A DNA stretch of 13,534 nucleotides from JAQGHB01 sp036384495 (GTDB taxonomy: Bacteria; Patescibacteriota; Saccharimonadia; Saccharimonadales; UBA4665): contig DASVMD010000050.1 of NCBI GenBank assembly GCA_036384495.1, forward strand, positions 1 through 13,534, written 5' to 3'. Shown here in pieces: positions 1 to 7,960 of this stretch (its first letter is position 1; the number at the start of each line of letters is the position of its first letter). Under the pieces are notes generated by a model that was not told the DNA's origin, did not search any database, and was given only the letters and a program-made list of their open reading frames with translations. A program made the translations under genes and the position numbers.

Positions 1-1729
1 GGAGTTTATCGAGCTCGCTGGCCGCGGTGCTAAAGCCGGTTTTACCTTTCTTAATCCCCTTGCTCGGCAGCTGCAGTTTGTCGAATAAAACTTCGGCCAG
101 TTGGCTTGGTGACGCGATGTTAAATTCCTGGTCGGCATGGCCGTAGATTTGCTGCTCGTAGTCGCTAATAAGATCATTGATTTCTTCGGCAAACTTCTTG
201 AGATACTTGGTATCGAGCTGGATGCCGGTGTGTTCCATATCGGCTAAAACCGGAATAACCGGCCATTCGATATCGTGCACCAGCGCCGGGAATTTAGGGA
301 CTTTTTTGAGCTCCTTGGCCTGCTGTTCGTAGAGCGCCTTAATAATTGCCAGGATTTCCGGCTCGCAGCCCGCCAGCTGCTCGGGATCGAGATTTTCGAA
401 ACCATGACCCTCGTAGCCAAGATCGGCCTGAGCGAGTTCGGTGAGCGTTTGCTCGCGGCGCAGAGCATTAAGCACAAAGGCACCGACCAGTACATCGTGC
501 CCGACAGCCGGCATTTCTATGCCGAGCTCCAAAAGCACCTGCAGCGTGGCTTTAACATCGTAGCCGACCAGTTTTTTACCCTTTAGAAACGTCTTGAGAA
601 GCGCTGCAACTTCCGCCGAGGGCAGCTTCTCGAGATCTAAAATATAGCTCTGCTTTTCGCCGTCAGTGAGCGCCAACACGAGCGGCTTTTTGCCGTGCTT
701 GCCAGCCGTAAAGCTATGGGCAAACAAAACGTCTCCCGCCAATTTGACTGTTTCCAGCTGCTCAGTTTTGGTAATAAAATTGCCGGCGCCGGCTTTGACG
801 GTTGCGGCGTTGGTTGCAGCATGATGATTGTCGATAGCCACCTGCATAATCTCTGGCAACTGCCGCGCCAAACTGCGAAACTCCAGTTTTTGCAGTAGCT
901 CCAACACCTTTTCGGGCTGAATATGATGGCCGTCCACCTCCGTTAAGTTAAGCTTGATTGGCGCATCGGTCCAAATCCGCGCCAGCTCCTTGCTCATGTA
1001 GGCAGAAGCCTTGCCCGCTTCCAGCTTTTTGCGCAGCGTGTCCTTAACCAGCGCCAGATTGTCGTAAATGCCGTCCAGTGTTTCGTATTGGTTTAATAAT
1101 TGCACGGCGCCCTTTTCGCCGATACCCGGCACACCCGGAATGTTGTCTGATGAATCGCCTTTGATCGACTTAAGGTCCAGGAACTGCTCCACGCGAATAC
1201 CGTACTTGGCCTCGAACGACTTGGGCGAATACAATTCTATGTTGCTGAGACCCGTTTTTAGCGCATACACGTGTACATGCGGATCTACCAGCTGCAACAT
1301 GTCCATATCAGAGGTCACGAGCAGCGTTTCGATACCTTTTTTGGTAGCTTGCACGGCCAGCGCACCCATAATGTCGTCAGCCTCGTAGTCGTCGAGTTCG
1401 TAGAGCGGCCAGCCAAAAGCCTCAAGCAGCTCATGCAAAATCGGAATCTGATCGTAAAAATCGGCCGGCGCCGGCTTGCGCCCCGCTTTATATTCCGGAT
1501 AGATCGCCAGGCGCTTCCGGATATTGGTTTTTGGTTTATCCCAGGCCACGGCCACGTAATCTGGCTTGAGGCGCTTAATCACCTCCAGCGCCATAGTCGC
1601 AAAACCGAAGACGCCACCGGTGGGCGTGCCATCTTTGGTACTGAGGTTGGGCATGGCGTAATAGCCACGGTAAAACACACTTTTACCGTCGATAATGACC
1701 AGTTTTTTACCCTTTACCGCCTCACTCAT
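1..1729 (-). CDS. polA: DNA polymerase I, partial (C-terminal part beyond left edge)
   Basis: The reading frame is open from the ATG at 1729 to the left edge, giving 576 codons of a protein usually near 900 residues. Residues 1-290 form the 5'-3' flap exonuclease, with the metal-binding acids visible in VIIDG (D14), YEADD (E116, D118, D119), TSDMD (D141, D143) and KGDSSDNIPGVPGIG (D192, D195). Residues about 315-465 match the 3'-5' exonuclease-like domain, but the catalytic FDxE motif reads FAHS (336-339), so proofreading is probably absent. From about 485 (IPVLADMEHTGI) the polymerase domain begins. The role is gap filling, Okazaki primer removal and repair. The ATG has GGAGG only one base upstream, too close for normal Shine-Dalgarno use. 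A TATACT hexamer ends 6 nt before the ATG, so the message may be leaderless. It lies downstream of the YfiH-like gene on the same strand. Identity is certain. Confidence 0.96.
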   Translation of the reverse strand, partial: MSEAVKGKKLVIIDGKSVFYRGYYAMPNLSTKDGTPTGGVFGFATMALEVIKRLKPDYVAVAWDKPKTNIRKRLAIYPEYKAGRKPAPADFYDQIPILHELLEAFGWPLYELDDYEADDIMGALAVQATKKGIETLLVTSDMDMLQLVDPHVHVYALKTGLSNIELYSPKSFEAKYGIRVEQFLDLKSIKGDSSDNIPGVPGIGEKGAVQLLNQYETLDGIYDNLALVKDTLRKKLEAGKASAYMSKELARIWTDAPIKLNLTEVDGHHIQPEKVLELLQKLEFRSLARQLPEIMQVAIDNHHAATNAATVKAGAGNFITKTEQLETVKLAGDVLFAHSFTAGKHGKKPLVLALTDGEKQSYILDLEKLPSAEVAALLKTFLKGKKLVGYDVKATLQVLLELGIEMPAVGHDVLVGAFVLNALRREQTLTELAQADLGYEGHGFENLDPEQLAGCEPEILAIIKALYEQQAKELKKVPKFPALVHDIEWPVIPVLADMEHTGIQLDTKYLKKFAEEINDLISDYEQQIYGHADQEFNIASPSQLAEVLFDKLQLPSKGIKKGKTGFSTAASELDKL

Positions 1730-1735
1730 GCCTCC

Positions 1736-1741
1736 AGTATA
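1736..1741 (-). promoter_or_regulatory. Candidate -10 box for polA (leaderless)
   Basis: TATACT on the minus strand, 5 of 6 matches to TATAAT, ends 6 nt before the polA ATG. Transcription would begin at or beside the start codon. No convincing -35 is seen about 17 nt upstream. Confidence 0.4.
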
Positions 1742-1778
1742 CTTCAAGAGGCTAGTGAATGTTATTTCTTATGGTTGG

Positions 1779-2876
1779 CTACTTGCGGACCATAGCAGCA
1801 AGATTGCGAGGCATCGTAAGATGACTCGTGTTGAGTTCTAGCATCGTACCATCCTCCATGCGCCAGCCAACCGTCTTACCGTTTACGCGTCGATGTGAAA
1901 AGAAAGGCTGCTGCTTCTCTGCAGGAACGTGGCCGTCTGGCAGTGAACCACAATGTTCATTCGAGCGTGCCGTGCAATTTGGCGCCTCTACAATTTCGTG
2001 GACTTGCTGAGCAAGCACATAACGATTAAACGCATAGTGATCTAAGGTATAGGACTTTTTGCCATCAAACTCAAACATCTGTATGGCTTGCGGGTATTGT
2101 GCGAGAACCTTGCTTACCTCTGTTTTGCCGCCAAAATCTGCGATAAATGAGTCGATAGCCTTTTCGTCGAGTGGGTAGCACGCTGTGCAAACTCCTTCTC
2201 CTAAATAAGCCACGAGATCGCTGCGACGCGATGCAAATTCGCCTTTTAAGAGTACTGCTGCCTTTTCTGAGGTTCTAAGCGCTGTGCCGGTACGTCCGGC
2301 ATGAGCAAATCCAAACGCTCGCGTCCGCTCATCAATAACAGAGACAGCTAAACAATCAGCAACTCCCATTGCAATGACTAGAGAACTCTCTGATTCTGTA
2401 GGTGGTCCTACCACCGCTATATCGGTTTTTGGCGAGCGCCTCAGTGGCACATACATGTTGTCATCACTTTGCAACTCTTTGTTGGCAGCTTTCCCATTAT
2501 TAATAATGACATAATCATCGCCGCCGACTAAACTCAGCCAAATAGCCGTGCCGCCAACATGCCGAACACTAAAGGCTCGCCAGCTGATTTCACCGTATGC
2601 ATTCAAAGAGTCAGTAATACTGTGTAGTTCTTCCTCGGGAGCTTCAGGATAATGTTCGTAGTTTTTGGGCGGGAAAAATACCGTTTTAGGATCGAGGCCT
2701 TTGTATATTTCCTGAGCACGCTCATCAAAACGAGCATCAACGCCCATAACTTCATCAACACTGCGCTGCGAATAGTAGCTCTTTATACCTGCCCTATCCA
2801 CTCCGAGTTGGTACGTTAAACCGCCTCTTGTAACATCTAAGGGCTCAGTCACGCTTATTCTTGCCGATTCGCTCAC
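1779..2876 (-). CDS. YfiH/LACC1-family (Cu-oxidase_4, 'laccase domain') protein, divergent
   Basis: The protein has 365 residues, about 100 more than typical YfiH proteins. The family (formerly multicopper polyphenol oxidase) is now known as metal-dependent purine nucleoside phosphorylase/adenosine deaminase-type enzymes. Family motifs in the C-terminal two thirds are VADCLAV (C175), FAHAGRTG (H192), GEGVCTACYPL (about 226-235) and FFSHRR (325-330). The C175-H192 spacing of 17 equals that of E. coli YfiH C107-H124. The usual first ligand motif QVHGT appears as HVGGT (106-110), so the third metal ligand looks lost or shifted. Residues 1-95 have no parallel that I recognise. The start is GTG at 2876, supported by CGGAG 7 nt upstream. 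A TAAAAT hexamer about 24 nt before the start may be its -10. It lies 53 nt after the kinase gene and 49 nt before polA. Family is secure; substrate is not. Confidence 0.82.
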   Translation of the reverse strand: MSESARISVTEPLDVTRGGLTYQLGVDRAGIKSYYSQRSVDEVMGVDARFDERAQEIYKGLDPKTVFFPPKNYEHYPEAPEEELHSITDSLNAYGEISWRAFSVRHVGGTAIWLSLVGGDDYVIINNGKAANKELQSDDNMYVPLRRSPKTDIAVVGPPTESESSLVIAMGVADCLAVSVIDERTRAFGFAHAGRTGTALRTSEKAAVLLKGEFASRRSDLVAYLGEGVCTACYPLDEKAIDSFIADFGGKTEVSKVLAQYPQAIQMFEFDGKKSYTLDHYAFNRYVLAQQVHEIVEAPNCTARSNEHCGSLPDGHVPAEKQQPFFSHRRVNGKTVGWRMEDGTMLELNTSHLTMPRNLAAMVRK

Positions 2877-2929
2877 TGCAAAACTCCGTTTATGTATATT
2901 ATTTTAACATAATTAACGAATTTTTAAAA

Positions 2930-3517
2930 CTAGAGGCCAAGCGCCTGCTCGACATCGCGCCGGAATTCGTCGAGGTTGGCGCTGTCATTTTGCGGAAAGA
3001 CATCGCATTTGGCTTTGACGCCGGACATGTTCAATGTGGCCTCGTCGCCGTTGGAGGTCATTTCGGCGGCTTCTTCGGCCTGCCATTCCTCGAAGGTCTT
3101 GTTGTCTTCGCCTGCCCGGCCACGAGATGCGGCATTCTTTTGGATACGTTCGTATCGGACTTTTGGATCGGCATCGACCCAGACCATAGTACCTCCAAGC
3201 TCGTGAATACGGTCGGCTTCGCCGGGATTGCGTAATGACGCCATGACGACGCCTGCGTAGTGGTCGCGGACGGTTTCGTATTCGGCGATGGCTTTATCTA
3301 CTAGTACACCGAGGCCCAGCTCACGGCGCCACTCAGCGCTAATCATACGTAGATTTTCGCGCTCAACCGGCAAGCCGCGGCGTTCTGCCTCTTTTCGGAG
3401 TAGCTCCGTAACAGATATAAATAGGTAGTTATGGTGCTCAGCTAGCATTTGACCGACGGTGTCTTTACCTGAGCCGTTCGTACCCGCTAAACCGATAACC
3501 CAAAGTTTATTCATCAT
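2930..3517 (-). CDS. P-loop nucleotide kinase (dephospho-CoA/NMP kinase-like, AAA-type)
   Basis: The protein has 195 residues. Residues 6-20 hold a Walker A loop of GxxxxGKD type (GTNGSGKDT), as in small-molecule kinases rather than transporters or helicases. VVMASLRNPGEADRIHELG (90-108) and VWVDADPKVRYERI (112-125) resemble the nucleotide-binding and lid regions of dephospho-CoA kinase and archaeal UPF0200-type kinases. A charged stretch follows (130-160, RGRAGEDNKTFEEWQAEEAAE), probably the mobile lid. It is likely a soluble phosphotransferase; I cannot tell which substrate. Two ATGs stand in tandem, at 3517 and 3514. No Shine-Dalgarno is placed for either. A TAAAAT hexamer ends 3 nt before the first and 6 nt before the second, so a leaderless message starting at 3514 is plausible and would remove one Met. 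It diverges from the NYN nuclease gene. Confidence 0.75.
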   Translation of the reverse strand: MMNKLWVIGLAGTNGSGKDTVGQMLAEHHNYLFISVTELLRKEAERRGLPVERENLRMISAEWRRELGLGVLVDKAIAEYETVRDHYAGVVMASLRNPGEADRIHELGGTMVWVDADPKVRYERIQKNAASRGRAGEDNKTFEEWQAEEAAEMTSNGDEATLNMSGVKAKCDVFPQNDSANLDEFRRDVEQALGL

Positions 3518-3520
3518 TCT

Positions 3521-3526
3521 ATTTTA
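3521..3526 (-). promoter_or_regulatory. Candidate -10 box for the P-loop kinase (leaderless)
   Basis: TAAAAT on the minus strand lies 6 nt before the second of two tandem ATGs, the same spacing seen at polA and msrB. A GAGGT sequence further upstream is too distant to act as a ribosome binding site. No clear -35 is visible. Confidence 0.4.
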
Positions 3527-3635
3527 GCAAATCTACCTCTTTAGGAGCTATACAATAATTTAATCTTTATTTAATGTAACCTTGCTACTATTTTTAAACG
3601 ATTTAATACCGTCCGGGAGTAAACAACGTTGCCTC

Positions 3636-4247
3636 ATGACCCAACAGCAAATCAAGCAATTCCTCACCGCCTACGCTCCCCAAAAAGAGCGCACTATTGT
3701 AGTCATTGATTTCAGCAATGTCGAACGGTGGAAAGAAAGCTTAGGTTGGGATATCGGCATTAAAGAACTCGGTCAGCTCATGAAAAGCTTAACGGCGGGC
3801 TCAAAATTCCTGAGACGTTTTTATTATGGCTCAGATTACGGACCACGCGAATCCTCCACTGAACTGTTAGCTTGGTCCAAAGGCATGCTTGAGCAAGCTG
3901 TGGTTAGCGGTTTTGAAGTCGTTACTAAGAGAGTTAAGTACATGCCAAGCGACACTAATCCCCATGGTTATGATGTTAAATGCGACTTGGATGTTGAGAT
4001 GGCCGTTGATTTAATAAAAGAGCGCGAAAATTACGATACAATTTTCTTATTTTCTGGAGATGGAGACCTATCTTACGCCATGAAATATCTTCACGATGAA
4101 TACGGAAAAGAATGCTTTGTATTCGGTGCCCGCGGTCATATAGGACGAGAAATTGTAGACGCCAAAAATGAAAGAATCGTAAGAGACATACTCTTTGCCG
4201 AGGATTTCGAATACCGATTAAGTTTACAGAGGCGATTTAACCGATAA
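3636..4247 (+). CDS. NYN-domain (LabA/DUF88-like) protein, putative RNase
   Basis: The protein has 203 residues and is almost entirely one NYN domain, a PIN/FLAP-like nuclease fold. Acidic residues expected in the metal site are in VIDFSNV (D25, N28), KCDLDVEMAVDL (D117, D119) and FLFSGDGDLSYAMKYL (D142, D144), followed by a VFG strand (162-164) that closes the fold. NYN proteins are generally RNA-processing or RNA-degrading enzymes; the target here is unknown. The frame is open back to a TTG at 3582, but those 18 residues (LLFLNDLIPSGSKQ...) look like translated leader, and the family's core starts about 20 residues after the ATG at 3636, so I chose that ATG. No well-spaced Shine-Dalgarno is present (GGGAG lies 16 nt away). 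The gene is visibly AT-richer than its neighbours, which could reflect transfer. It converges on rpoD. Confidence 0.82.
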   Translation: MTQQQIKQFLTAYAPQKERTIVVIDFSNVERWKESLGWDIGIKELGQLMKSLTAGSKFLRRFYYGSDYGPRESSTELLAWSKGMLEQAVVSGFEVVTKRVKYMPSDTNPHGYDVKCDLDVEMAVDLIKERENYDTIFLFSGDGDLSYAMKYLHDEYGKECFVFGARGHIGREIVDAKNERIVRDILFAEDFEYRLSLQRRFNR

Positions 4248-4306
4248 AATCAGAAACCCGCTATAAAAGCGGGTCTCGAACAAAATCAAGCAAGCCTAAA
4301 GCTTAC
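4245..4306 (-). ncRNA. Candidate small RNA downstream of rpoD
   Basis: Inferred only from signals. A minus-strand promoter-like pair at 4313-4341 would start RNA near 4306, and the hairpin at 4256-4274 with its T-rich tail would end it near 4245. This gives a transcript of roughly 60 nt with no start codon. A second small hairpin (AAGC, 5-nt loop, GCTT) is near its 5' end. The alternative is that this is simply the 3' untranslated region of rpoD with an AT-rich spacer. No match to a known RNA family is recognised. Confidence 0.25.
4256..4274 (-). terminator. Hairpin terminator between convergent NYN gene and rpoD
   Basis: A perfect 7-bp stem (ACCCGCT at 4256-4262, AGCGGGT at 4268-4274) closes a 5-nt loop. 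On the minus strand it is followed by T-rich sequence (TTTCTGATTTTAT). On the plus strand it is followed by CTCGAACAAAA, with no T-run. It therefore suits minus-strand transcripts (rpoD or a small RNA) best, though it may act weakly for the NYN gene, whose stop is 8 nt before the stem. Confidence 0.65.
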
Positions 4307-4312
4307 CTAATT

Positions 4313-4353
4313 ATAATAGCAATTACATTATAATAAGTCAACACTTATGTCAA
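4313..4353 (-). promoter_or_regulatory. Promoter-like array in the rpoD/NYN gap
   Basis: On the minus strand TTGACT (4336-4341) is followed after exactly 17 nt by TATTAT (4313-4318), with an overlapping TATAAT at 4310-4315. A second -35-like TTGACA (4348-4353) lies 15 nt upstream of another TATAAT (4327-4332). An inverted repeat TAAGT-N4-ACTTA (4334-4347) covers the first -35. No protein gene lies downstream on this strand before the hairpin. The rest of the 4248-4385 gap holds nothing else that I recognise. Confidence 0.4.
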
Positions 4354-4385
4354 TTTATTATTATAAAATCGCGTGAAGTTAAGAA

Positions 4386-5532
<1,147 letters not shown>

Positions 5533-5552
<20 letters not shown>

Positions 5553-7311
5553 GCATGGCTCCTTTCACTTTACCGAGTAATTCATCGTATGTTTTGGCTT
5601 GCCCAAGCAAATGCAGCATGTCGGCTGGGTCGGCAGTTTCCATTTGTTCGGCCAATTTGGCTTTTTGCGTTTTTATAAATTGTTCTACCAGTCGTGCCTG
5701 CAATCGAGCGGCTTCGTAATGAAGCTCATTGAGCTCGAGGCCCTGATAGAGTTCCTCGTAGAGTAATGCTTGTATTTTACCATAATCCTGTAAATTTTGC
5801 ATCAATTTGGCAGATTTTCCGTCAAAATCGGGATGTTTTTTAAGGAATGCGAGCAACGCCTTGCCGTCATCGGTATACAGCATTTCCGGCTCAATTAAAT
5901 CGAGGAATTCGCGGAGCGTGACGCGCATTAAAACTAAACTTAAGAAGTGGTCTTGGAGTTTTTGGTTTTCTATCGCCGCTTTATCGAGTTGTTTAGGGGT
6001 AGATTTAATCTGTCGTCGTCGCGGCGCCGGCGTTTCGGCGGTGGTTTTCTTGAATTTTTGCTCCAAGGCATCACGGCTCACATCGATCGCTTCGGCGATT
6101 TGGTTCATATAATGATCACGTTCTACATCGTCATTCAGGCCACGTACCACCGGCAGCAACACATCGCTATACTCTCGTTTACCCTGTGCCGAGCTCAGAT
6201 CCAGCAGCTTTTTATAGCGCGCCATTAGCCAATCCAGGGCGTACTGATTTTTAGTAATCGCCTCGCGCCACAGCGCGGGGTCTTGCTTAATAAGCTCATC
6301 AGGGTCCTTGCCGCTCGGAATATCAATAATACTTAACGAAACCTTAACTCGCGAGGCAATCGGAATAGCGCGTTCGGTGGCTGCCACGCCAGCCTTGTCG
6401 GCGTCAAACGCCAAGCGAATATCGCCGGTGAAACGGCTCAGCGCCTTCAGATTCGGTTCGGTCAAAGCCGTGCCTGCGGTGGCCACCACCTGTCGCACAC
6501 CCGCCTGGTGACTAGCAATCACATCCAAATTTCCCTCTGTCAGCACCACAAAACCGCTCTTACGGATTGATTCTTTGGCCAGATGCAGCCCGTACACGTG
6601 CCGACTTTTGTCGTACAGCACAGTTTGCGGGGTGTTGATGTATTTTGGCGCGTTCGGATCGTCGGCCAACAAACGGGCCGTAAAGCCAATTACTCTGCCC
6701 TGCGGATCTTGCAGCGGAATCATCAAGCGCCCTCTGAACATATCTTGTATGCCGCCGCGATAGGCGCGTGCCGATAGCCCCGCGCGCTTAATTTCGTCTT
6801 CGGTAAAACCCTTGCTTTTGGCGTAATCCACCAGGGCTGAGCCGTTGTTTGGCGAGTAGCCAATTCGCCACACCAGCGCTGTTTCTTTGTTAAATTGACG
6901 CTTCGTAAACACGTAGTCGAGTGCCATTTTGTTTTTACTAAACTGCACTTGGTAGAATTTTGTGCTCAGTTCCAACAGTTCGTACAGCCGTTCTTTATTT
7001 GGCCCGCCAGACCGGCCACTTTTGCTGCGATATTGTTCTAAATCCACCCCAGCTTTGCGCGCCAGCAGCTCCAAGGCGCCCTTAAAATCAAGCCCTTCAA
7101 CCTCCATGACAAAGCTAAACATATTCCCACCCTTGCCAGATGAAAAGTCATGCCAGATCTGCTTTTCGGGACTCACCATAAAGCTCGGCGTTTTTTCATT
7201 ACTGAATGGGCTCAGTCCACGAAAATTCCGTCCAGCTCGCTTGAGCTGCACGTATTCGCTAATGACGTCCTCAATACTGAGGCGCGCCTTGATCTCGTCT
7301 ACCGCATCCAT
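5533..7311 (-). CDS. dnaG: DNA primase with zinc-less N-terminal domain
   Basis: The protein has 592 residues and synthesises RNA primers at the replication fork with DnaB helicase. The N-terminal CHC2-type domain is recognisable (RGLSPFSNEKTPSF, 31-44; WHDFSSGKGGNMFSF, 53-67). However, all four zinc ligands of E. coli DnaG (C40, H43, C61, C64) are replaced, by S34, S37, D55 and S58, and the whole protein contains no cysteine. The catalytic core is intact: FRGRLMIPLQDPQGRVIGFTAR (192-213), PKYINTPQT (222-230), and the TOPRIM acids in LTEGNLDV (E259) and AFDADKAG (D303, D305 in my count). Residues about 445-592 form a helical DnaB-interacting domain. The ATG at 7311 has AGGGG 5 nt upstream and a TACAAT hexamer 10 nt upstream, so the leader is at most a few bases. 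It overlaps rpoD; rpsU, often upstream in this operon, is absent. Confidence 0.95.
5559..5565 (-). promoter_or_regulatory. Strong ribosome binding site for rpoD inside the 3' end of dnaG
   Basis: AAAGGAG, 6 nt before the rpoD ATG. It fixes the start and allows rpoD to be translated from a dnaG-rpoD message. A second ATG 4 nt upstream of the start (within CCATGCATGG) is out of frame and too close to the site. Confidence 0.8.
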
Positions 7312-7321
7312 ATCTACCCCT

Positions 7322-7327
7322 ATTGTA
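7322..7327 (-). promoter_or_regulatory. Candidate -10 box for dnaG-rpoD
   Basis: TACAAT on the minus strand, 5 of 6 matches, 10 nt before the dnaG ATG. The transcript would have only a 2-4 nt leader, so the AGGGG sequence before the ATG might be mostly outside the RNA. The same eight bases GTACAATA also precede msrB. Confidence 0.4.
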
Positions 7328-7357
7328 CGCTAGAACCTACGCTAGGCTATGCGCTAA
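7326..7357. repeat. Three 8-bp repeats at 12-bp spacing upstream of dnaG
   Basis: TACGCTAG at 7326-7333 and 7338-7345 are identical, and TGCGCTAA at 7350-7357 matches at 6 of 8. The period is exactly 12 bp. They lie immediately upstream of the dnaG -10 box, with the first overlapping it by two bases, and run into the last codons of the neighbouring gene. They could be a regulator binding array or coincidence. Confidence 0.35.
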
Positions 7358-7862
7358 TAACACTATGGGCGTAGGTCATCGGATCAGTTGTCGCATTTTC
7401 GATATGCCAGAGAGTAACGCCTATGGCATTCAGAAGATGGTGATACTGTGCTTCAGAATAGTCTTTGTACGCCTCGGCATACTCCATATACTGGCTACTC
7501 CAAAAGTGGGCTTGATCCACAGGTTCGCCTCCCTCCTCCACAACGCAACCCCCCTCACCAATAATCATGGCCTGGGTTTTAAGCGTAATAATATGGCCAC
7601 GCTGATGAATATGCGGTCGAGCAAGCCAGGCCTGAGTCGCTTCAGTGGGGTAATCTTCCTGCTCGCCAGTTTGATATACAGCCCTCACACCCAGTCCGCC
7701 TATCTGCAAAGACATAGGACCCGGGCCATTGTATGGCCTATCGGGCAATAGTTCTTCTGCTTTTTTTGCAAAATCACGCTCCCGCTGCCGTCTTAACTCG
7801 GCTAAAACTTCCTCGGCCGTACATTCTACCGGCTCAAATACCTCTGCCTTCAGTGCTTCCAT
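7347..7862 (-). CDS. Hypothetical soluble protein, not recognised
   Basis: The protein has 171 residues and starts MEALKAEVFEPVECTAEEVL. I do not recognise a family. The N-terminal 45 residues are charged and probably helical (EEVLAELRRQRERDFAKKAEELL). The middle contains beta-like segments rich in Gly (SLQIGGLGVRAVYQ, GHIITLKTQAMIIGEGGCVVEEGG). The C-terminal part is aromatic and helical (YMEYAEAYKDYSEAQYHHLLNAIGVTLWHIENATT). There is no signal peptide or membrane segment. The frame also contains an ATG at 7886, but that codon falls inside the likely -10 box. The ATG at 7862 has AAGGAG 6 nt upstream and is the better start. It precedes dnaG by 35 nt on the same strand and diverges from the membrane protein gene. 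Existence as a gene is well supported by length, start signals and codon pattern. Confidence 0.72.
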   Translation of the reverse strand: MEALKAEVFEPVECTAEEVLAELRRQRERDFAKKAEELLPDRPYNGPGPMSLQIGGLGVRAVYQTGEQEDYPTEATQAWLARPHIHQRGHIITLKTQAMIIGEGGCVVEEGGEPVDQAHFWSSQYMEYAEAYKDYSEAQYHHLLNAIGVTLWHIENATTDPMTYAHSVISA

Positions 7863-7884
7863 GTGATCTCCTTGATTTATATAC

Positions 7885-7912
7885 ATGATAGCCTGTCAAT
7901 ATCATATTGCAA
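7885..7912 (-). promoter_or_regulatory. Candidate promoter for the 7347-7862 gene
   Basis: On the minus strand TTGCAA (7907-7912) is followed after 16 nt by TATCAT (7885-7890), with an extra TTGACA between them. Transcription would start near 7878, leaving a short leader that contains the AAGGAG of the gene. Confidence 0.4.
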
Positions 7913-7942
7913 GCACACAGAACTTGGGTAGTCCGTACCTCT

Positions 7943-7953
7943 TATGATTAAAT
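7943..7953 (+). promoter_or_regulatory. Candidate -10 box for the 7961 membrane protein gene
   Basis: Overlapping TATGAT (7943-7948) and TTAAAT (7948-7953) lie 12 and 7 nt before the ATG. With either, transcription starts at or within a few bases of the start codon. No good -35 is seen. Confidence 0.3.
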
Positions 7954-7960
7954 AGAAGCT

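Noticed and set aside
1271..1795. 174-codon plus-strand open frame
   Set aside because: It lies fully opposite polA, whose motifs are unambiguous. The antisense product has no recognisable family and no start signals.
2861..3235. 124-codon plus-strand open frame
   Set aside because: Antisense to the P-loop kinase; composition mirrors the kinase codons and no ribosome binding site is seen.
4261..4310. Possible tRNA-like GTTCGAG sequence on the minus strand near the terminator
   Set aside because: No acceptor, D or anticodon stem can be drawn around it; the only firm pairing is the 7-bp terminator stem and a short hairpin.
7323..7751. 142-codon plus-strand open frame opposite the 7347-7862 gene
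   Set aside because: The minus frame has a good Shine-Dalgarno and promoter; the plus frame has neither and gives an unconvincing product.
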